Below are positions 6,300 through 10,820 of a DNA stretch of 10,820 nucleotides, piece by piece. Position 1 is the stretch's first letter; each line of letters begins with the position of its first letter. Origin of the DNA: Kiritimatiellia bacterium (GTDB lineage: Bacteria > Verrucomicrobiota > Kiritimatiellia > RFP12 > UBA1067); contig JAGCJE010000055.1 in assembly GCA_017648225.1 (NCBI GenBank), positions 1-10,820 on the forward strand, in the 5' to 3' direction. The position numbers were made by a program, and so were the translations under genes. The notes beneath the pieces were generated by a model, which was given only the letters and a program-made list of their open reading frames with translations, ran no database searches and was not told the origin of the DNA.

Positions 6300-6544
6300 T
6301 TTTTCTTGTGCGGGCGTATCAGATCGTTTTAAGTCCGCTGTTTCGAGGATGTTGCAGATTTGAACCGAGCTGCTCAGCGTATATGATAGAGGCTATAAAA
6401 ACGCACGGCGCCGCAAAGGGGTTCGTTCTTGGCGTTTTAAGACTTTTGAGGTGCCGTCCGTTCGGGCCGAGCGGGTATGACCCGGTCCCCCCGAAAGGGA
6501 AGTGGAAAAACGATTTTACTTTAAAGGAAAAAGAAAATGAATAA
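6263..6544 (+). CDS. yidD: Membrane protein insertion efficiency factor YidD
   Basis: Small membrane-associated protein thought to assist YidC-dependent insertion of inner-membrane proteins. The 93-residue product shows the full family signature. An N-terminal amphipathic or membrane helix (about 8-26, ending YQIVLSPLFRG) is followed by CCRFEPSCSAYMIEAIKTHG (30-49), then GVLRLLRCRPFGPSGYDPVP (57-76). Conserved Cys31, Cys37 and Cys64 are present, plus an extra Cys30. The usual HPGGYDPVP is here FGPSGYDPVP, a small change. The charged C-terminal tail (KWKNDFTLKEKENE) is variable in the family. Translation begins inside rnpA (37-base overlap) and its last 8 bases overlap yidC, so the three are probably translationally coupled. 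Confidence 0.94.
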   Translation: MGFLSRCFAAPLIFLVRAYQIVLSPLFRGCCRFEPSCSAYMIEAIKTHGAAKGFVLGVLRLLRCRPFGPSGYDPVPPKGKWKNDFTLKEKENE

Positions 6545-8339
6545 GACAGAGAAATTGATTTGCCTGTTTTTAGGCATGGCCCTGGTGTGGTGCTTTTTGT
6601 CCGGTAGGGACGCCCAGCCGCCCAAGGAGGCCGAGAAGGCCGTTGCAAGCGCAGAGTCCAAGGCTCCGGCGGACGGCGCCGCGAATGCCCCGACGAATAC
6701 GGCTGCTGTGGCTGAAGCTGCCGCGACGAACGCCGTGGTCGCCGCTGAAGTAAAGAAGGCGCTTGAGACGTATAAGCCCGATGTCCCGGAAGAGATGAAT
6801 TTTCTTGAGAACGCGGAACTTAAGCTTCAGTTGACGACGTGGGGCGCCGGCGTAAAGAAGGCGACGCTCAAGAACTTTGCAGAAAAAGCGGGCGCGATCA
6901 GCGACACGAATCCTGCCGCCGTCTTGGACTATACAGCCGCTCCTTTGGGAGTGCTTGAGGGAGTTGACGGATTGCCTTATATGGCTGCATACGGCGTTAA
7001 GGAAAAGGGCGATGATTACATTATCTTTACCAACGGGGTCGCCAAGATTGAAAGAAAAATCACTCTTAAACCCGGTTACAAAGTAGTTATCGATGACTCG
7101 TTCGGCGAGCCTTCGCGCTTGAAAGACGGAAACACCATGTCCATGGGCGTAATGACTATGGGCAAGTCGTCGGACGATATTCTTTCGATCGACGGCCGTA
7201 CTGCTGGCGAGGACGGTGATGTTATGTATTATGGAACCGACGACGAGGCTTCTCCGAAGCTTTATTCGCTCCTTTCGGGCGGGGCCTCCGGCGGATGCGG
7301 TTGCGGCGGGCCCAGGAAACTCCAGGCCGGAGAGCCGGAAGAACAGTCTGAAACCGTAAACGGAAAGCATGATTGGATTGCCGTGAAAGATCGTTTCTTC
7401 GTTACCGCTCTTGTCAAATCAAGCCAGGACAACAAGGGCTTTACGGCGAAAGTGAGACGAGACATCGAGGTTAATGACGTTTACCGCCCGTACAATGCAG
7501 GCGTTGACGTGCTGTTCGGCGGCGGAGTCGAGAAGCGCACGACCGAATTTTTTGTAGGACCTAAAAAGCAGTCGCTTATGAGCGATAACGGCATGAAGGA
7601 AGTGATGGATTTCGGCTTCTGGAGCTTCCTTTGCTATCCGATGGTTTGGATTCTTAACTTTTTCGAATATCTTATTCCCAACTACGGTGTCGCGATTATC
7701 CTTCTTACGATTTTTGTCCGTATCATATTCTGGCCGCTTACCCGCAAGTCGACCGAGGGCATGAAGAAGATGCAGGAGATTCAGCCCCTTTTGAAGGAGC
7801 TCCAGGCGAAATTCAAGGATAATCCCCAGCGCCTTCAGCAGGAAACTTTTGCTCTCTATCGCGAGAAGAAAGTGAACCCTTTAAGCTCGTGTCTGCCGAT
7901 GCTTATCCAGATTCCGATCTTCATCGCGCTTTTCAACGTGTTGCGTTCGATGGTCGAGCTTCGCTATGCGGGCTTCCTCTGGATTGATGACCTCTCGGCT
8001 CCGGAGCATCTTTTCGCGTCGTCGTGGTTCCCGTGGTTCGGCGGACTTAACATTCTTCCCATCCTGATGGCGGCGACCATGTACCTGCAGAGCAAGCTCA
8101 CCCCTTCGGCGGGCGACCCGAACCAGCAGCGCATGATGACGGTAATAATGCCGATTATGATGCTCGTCATGTTCTACAATTTCGCATCGGCGCTATCGCT
8201 TTACTGGACGGTTTCCCAGATTCTCAGCATTGTCCAGATGTGGATGATGCGCCGCAAGACCGCGCGCAAGGATGATGTCCTTGAGCCTGAAGTCATCGAT
8301 CATCCTTCTCCGACGCGTCAGATGCGTCGTCACAGCTGA
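6537..8339 (+). CDS. yidC: Membrane protein insertase YidC (Oxa1 family)
   Basis: Inserts and folds inner-membrane proteins, alone or with SecYEG. The 600-residue protein has the Gram-negative layout. TM1 (7-23) is followed by an Ala-rich linker (about 30-75) and a periplasmic domain (about 80-345). The conserved five-TM insertase core (about 358-572) comes last. Core signatures include TIFVRIIFWPLTRKS with groove Arg395, KKMQEIQPLLKELQAKFKDNPQRLQQ (cytoplasmic hairpin), VNPLSSCLPMLIQIPIFIALF, and LWIDDLSAPE. Residues 247-260 carry an unusual SGGASGGCGCGGPR insert in the periplasmic domain. The tail after 573 is moderately basic. AAAGGA (6523-6528) lies 8 bases before the ATG, which overlaps the end of yidD. 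It is the last gene of the rpmH cluster, and ileS follows 19 bases later. Confidence 0.96.
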   Translation: MNKTEKLICLFLGMALVWCFLSGRDAQPPKEAEKAVASAESKAPADGAANAPTNTAAVAEAAATNAVVAAEVKKALETYKPDVPEEMNFLENAELKLQLTTWGAGVKKATLKNFAEKAGAISDTNPAAVLDYTAAPLGVLEGVDGLPYMAAYGVKEKGDDYIIFTNGVAKIERKITLKPGYKVVIDDSFGEPSRLKDGNTMSMGVMTMGKSSDDILSIDGRTAGEDGDVMYYGTDDEASPKLYSLLSGGASGGCGCGGPRKLQAGEPEEQSETVNGKHDWIAVKDRFFVTALVKSSQDNKGFTAKVRRDIEVNDVYRPYNAGVDVLFGGGVEKRTTEFFVGPKKQSLMSDNGMKEVMDFGFWSFLCYPMVWILNFFEYLIPNYGVAIILLTIFVRIIFWPLTRKSTEGMKKMQEIQPLLKELQAKFKDNPQRLQQETFALYREKKVNPLSSCLPMLIQIPIFIALFNVLRSMVELRYAGFLWIDDLSAPEHLFASSWFPWFGGLNILPILMAATMYLQSKLTPSAGDPNQQRMMTVIMPIMMLVMFYNFASALSLYWTVSQILSIVQMWMMRRKTARKDDVLEPEVIDHPSPTRQMRRHS

Positions 8340-8358
8340 ATTTAACGGAGTAGCCAAA

Positions 8359-10820
8359 ATGTTCAAGAGTGTATCCAACAAGATCGCGTTCCCCAAAATG
8401 GAAGAGGAAATCCTCTCCTATTGGGAGAAGGACGGTACGTTCAAGAAGTCTCTCGCCAAGAATGAGGGCAAGAGCCAGTACAGATTCTACGACGGGCCTC
8501 CCTTTGCGACGGGATTGCCGCATTACGGACACCTCTTGGCTGGTATCATCAAGGATATCGTGCCGCGTTACCAGACGATGCGCGGAAAGTATGTCGAGCG
8601 CCGTTTCGGCTGGGACACCCACGGCCTTCCGATCGAAGCTCTCGCTCAGGAGGCTCTCGGTGTTGCCGGAGCGCCGGAAATCAAGGCTCTCGGCGTAGAT
8701 AAGTTCAACGAGCAGTGCCGCTCGATGGTCCTTAAATATGTCAACGAGTGGGAGAAGACCGTCACGCGCATGGGTCGCTGGGTCGACTTCAAGAACGACT
8801 ATAAGACGATGAACCCCGAGTTCATGGAGACGATCTGGTGGGTCTTCAAGCAGCTCTGGAACCAGGGTCGCGTCTACAAATCCCATCGCATCATGCCCTA
8901 CAGCTGGAAGCTCTCGACTCCGCTTTCCAACTTTGAGGCCGGCAACAACTACAAGGATGTCCAGGATCCGACGGTGACGGTGCGCACCAGGGCGCTTGCG
9001 GCGACGAGCGAGACGATGAAGTCGCTCCTTTCGGCCGAGAAGACGGTTTATCTTCTTGTCTGGACGACGACTCCCTGGACGCTCCCCGAGAACTTGATGA
9101 TCTGCGCCGGCGCATCGATCGATTATGTTGCCGTAAGGGATTTGACCGACGAGGCCAAGAGCGTCTACATCATGGCCAAGGCGAGGCTCGAGCACATCTT
9201 CAAGAAGGAAGCCGACCGCGAGATCGTCGCCGAATTCAAGGGTTCCGAGCTCAAGGGCACGGAATACGAGCCGATCTTCCCGTATTTCGCCGACAAGAAG
9301 GCCGAGGGCGCATTCCGCGTTACGAACGACGATTACGTCACGACCGACGACGGCGTCGGTCTCGTGCATATTGCGCCGGCGTACGGTGAGGACGACTTCC
9401 GCGTCTGCAAGGAAGCGGGCATGACGGCGTTCGTCGACCCGCTCGACGACACGTGCGCTTTCACGGACGCGATTCCCGAGCTCAAGGGCCGCTTCTGCAA
9501 GGATTGCGACAAGGATCTCATCAAGTGGCTTAAGGCCGAGGGCAAGCTTGTTCATCAGGCGACGATCGTCCACTCGTATCCTTTCTGCGACCGCACCGAT
9601 ACGCCGCTCATCTATCGCGCGATCGACGCTTGGTATGTTCGCGTCGAAGATCTCCACGAGCGTCTTGCCAAGAACAATGCGCCCGTGCACTGGACGCCCG
9701 ATTACGTCGGCGAGAAGCGCTTCGGCAACTGGCTCGAAGAGGCTCGCGACTGGAACATTTCGCGCAACCGATTCTGGGGCAGCTGCATCCCCGTGTGGAT
9801 CAACGACGACGATCCCGAAGACATGATCTGCGTCGGCTCCATCAAGGAGCTCGAGGAGCTTTCGGGCGAGAAGGTCACCGATCTCCACAAGCATTTCGTA
9901 GATAAGATTGTCATAAAGAAGGACGGTAAGACTTATCACCGCACGCCCGAAGTGCTCGACTGCTGGTTCGAGTCGGGCTCGATGCCATACGCCCAGCAGC
10001 ATTATATGGGTGAACAGGGCAAGATCGATGATTTCTTCCCGGCCGACTTCATCGCCGAAGGTCTCGATCAGACGCGCGGCTGGTTCTACACCCTCATGGT
10101 TCTCGGAACCTGCCTTTTCGACAAGTCGCCCTACAGGAACGTCATCGTAAACGGCCTCATTCTCGCCGAAGACGGCAAGAAGATGTCGAAGCGCCTCAAG
10201 AACTATCCCGATCCGAACTTGATGCTCAACACCTACGGCGCCGATGCGATCCGTCTCTACATGATCTATTCGCCCGTCGTCAAGGCGGAGTCTCTCAAGT
10301 TCTCCGAGAACGGAGTCAAGCAGCTCATGCGCGACCTGCTCATTCCGTGGTGGAACGCCTATTCGTTCTTCGTCACTTACGCGAACGTCGACGGCTTCCA
10401 TGATGACGAGGTCGCGTTCCCCGAGTCCGAGAACGTCCTCGACAGGTGGATCGTCTCGTCGATGGAGACGCTTATCGCCGAAGTCACCGATGCGATGGAC
10501 AGCTACGATCTCCAGAAGTCCGTCCGTCCGTTCGTCAAGTTCGTCGAAGACTTGACCAACTGGTACATCCGCCGCAGCCGTCGCCGCTTCTGGAAGTCGA
10601 CGAACGACGGCGACAAGCTTTCGGCCTACAGGACTCTGCGCTACGTGCTCGTTCAGCTCTCCAAGGTCGCGGCTCCCTTTACGCCGTTCATCGCCGAAGA
10701 GATCTACCGCAATCTCAAAGGCGCGGGCGAACCTGAATCGGTGCATCTCTGCGACTTTCCCACTGCGAACGCCGCCGCGCGCGATCTCGCGCTCGAAAAG
10801 CGCATGGCCGACGTGCAGGC
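8359..10820 (+). CDS. ileS: Isoleucyl-tRNA synthetase, type 2 (IleRS2), 3' end beyond window
   Basis: Class I synthetase that activates isoleucine with ATP and charges tRNA-Ile. It also removes mischarged valine in its CP1 editing domain. About 820 residues are visible of an expected 1,000 or more. The HIGH motif is HYGH (55-58) in DGPPFATGLPHYGHLLAG, followed by RRFGWDTHGLPIE (81-93). The editing domain has WTTTPWTLPEN (235-245) and GVGLVHIAPAYGEDD, with the conserved Asp at 346. The KMSKR loop is 608-612 (GKKMSKRLKNYPDP), and the anticodon-binding helical domain is under way at the window end. The FATGLPHYGH and RRFGWDTHGLP wording is that of the eukaryote-like IleRS2 class, not the E. coli type (ANG-x-x-HIGH, PGWDCHGLPIE). 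AACGGAG (8344-8350) lies 8 bases before ATG 8359. Confidence 0.96.
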   Translation, partial: MFKSVSNKIAFPKMEEEILSYWEKDGTFKKSLAKNEGKSQYRFYDGPPFATGLPHYGHLLAGIIKDIVPRYQTMRGKYVERRFGWDTHGLPIEALAQEALGVAGAPEIKALGVDKFNEQCRSMVLKYVNEWEKTVTRMGRWVDFKNDYKTMNPEFMETIWWVFKQLWNQGRVYKSHRIMPYSWKLSTPLSNFEAGNNYKDVQDPTVTVRTRALAATSETMKSLLSAEKTVYLLVWTTTPWTLPENLMICAGASIDYVAVRDLTDEAKSVYIMAKARLEHIFKKEADREIVAEFKGSELKGTEYEPIFPYFADKKAEGAFRVTNDDYVTTDDGVGLVHIAPAYGEDDFRVCKEAGMTAFVDPLDDTCAFTDAIPELKGRFCKDCDKDLIKWLKAEGKLVHQATIVHSYPFCDRTDTPLIYRAIDAWYVRVEDLHERLAKNNAPVHWTPDYVGEKRFGNWLEEARDWNISRNRFWGSCIPVWINDDDPEDMICVGSIKELEELSGEKVTDLHKHFVDKIVIKKDGKTYHRTPEVLDCWFESGSMPYAQQHYMGEQGKIDDFFPADFIAEGLDQTRGWFYTLMVLGTCLFDKSPYRNVIVNGLILAEDGKKMSKRLKNYPDPNLMLNTYGADAIRLYMIYSPVVKAESLKFSENGVKQLMRDLLIPWWNAYSFFVTYANVDGFHDDEVAFPESENVLDRWIVSSMETLIAEVTDAMDSYDLQKSVRPFVKFVEDLTNWYIRRSRRRFWKSTNDGDKLSAYRTLRYVLVQLSKVAAPFTPFIAEEIYRNLKGAGEPESVHLCDFPTANAAARDLALEKRMADVQ

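Noticed and set aside
8293..10746. An 817-codon open frame on the minus strand opposite ileS
   Set aside because: The product is a compositional shadow (rich in Val, Arg, Glu, Asp, Leu) with no recognisable domain. The plus strand here is unmistakable ileS, whose biased codons avoid stop complements on the other strand.
1..10820. CRISPR arrays, tRNA or rRNA genes, insertion sequences, phage or defence genes
   Set aside because: I saw no spaced direct repeats, no tRNA-like cloverleaf in the short gaps, and no transposase or integrase reading frame. Nearly all bases are in housekeeping or transport genes.

Overview
This window carries one dense, co-directional (+ strand) stretch of bacterial chromosome with moderately high GC. 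All genes have recognisable roles. Several features point to a Gram-negative bacterium: a TonB/ExbB/ExbD system, a YidC with a large periplasmic domain, and a LolD/MacB-like ABC exporter. A COX24-domain (bS22-like) microprotein together with an IleRS of the eukaryote-like type 2 class suggests the PVC group (Verrucomicrobiota, Kiritimatiellota or Lentisphaerota). That placement is an inference from remembered family distributions and was not tested.

Region 1 (1-1056): long-form hisG (ATP phosphoribosyltransferase, first step of histidine synthesis) is followed by a 29-residue, extremely basic COX24-like ribosomal microprotein. The unit closes with a strong, symmetrical intrinsic terminator.

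Region 2 (1071-5730): five tightly packed genes form an apparent operon. They are a very short ExbB/TolQ-type proton channel, an ExbD/TolR-type stator partner, a TonB-family protein, a LolD/MacB-type ATPase and a 787-residue FtsX/MacB-type permease with eight predicted membrane segments. Proton-motive-force energy transduction across the periplasm and ATP-driven export or extraction are therefore probably co-expressed. This block holds the oddest biology of the window: an ExbB lacking nearly the whole cytoplasmic loop, the linkage of a TonB module to an ABC exporter, and an Arg-rich GC-repeat insert in the permease.

Region 3 (5731-8339): the conserved rpmH-rnpA-yidD-yidC cluster (ribosomal protein L34, RNase P protein, membrane insertion factor YidD, membrane insertase YidC). 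The rnpA/yidD and yidD/yidC reading frames overlap. A candidate promoter lies in the 80-base gap before rpmH. No dnaA, DnaA box cluster or oriC is visible, although this cluster often sits beside them.

Region 4 (8359-10820): ileS, cut by the window end, encodes an isoleucyl-tRNA synthetase of the IleRS2 type. It occupies the place where mnmE or jag is often found after yidC.

I saw no tRNA, rRNA, CRISPR array, insertion sequence or phage gene. Every gene here belongs to a known family. The most promising novelty is the TonB module plus ABC exporter operon with its minimal ExbB.
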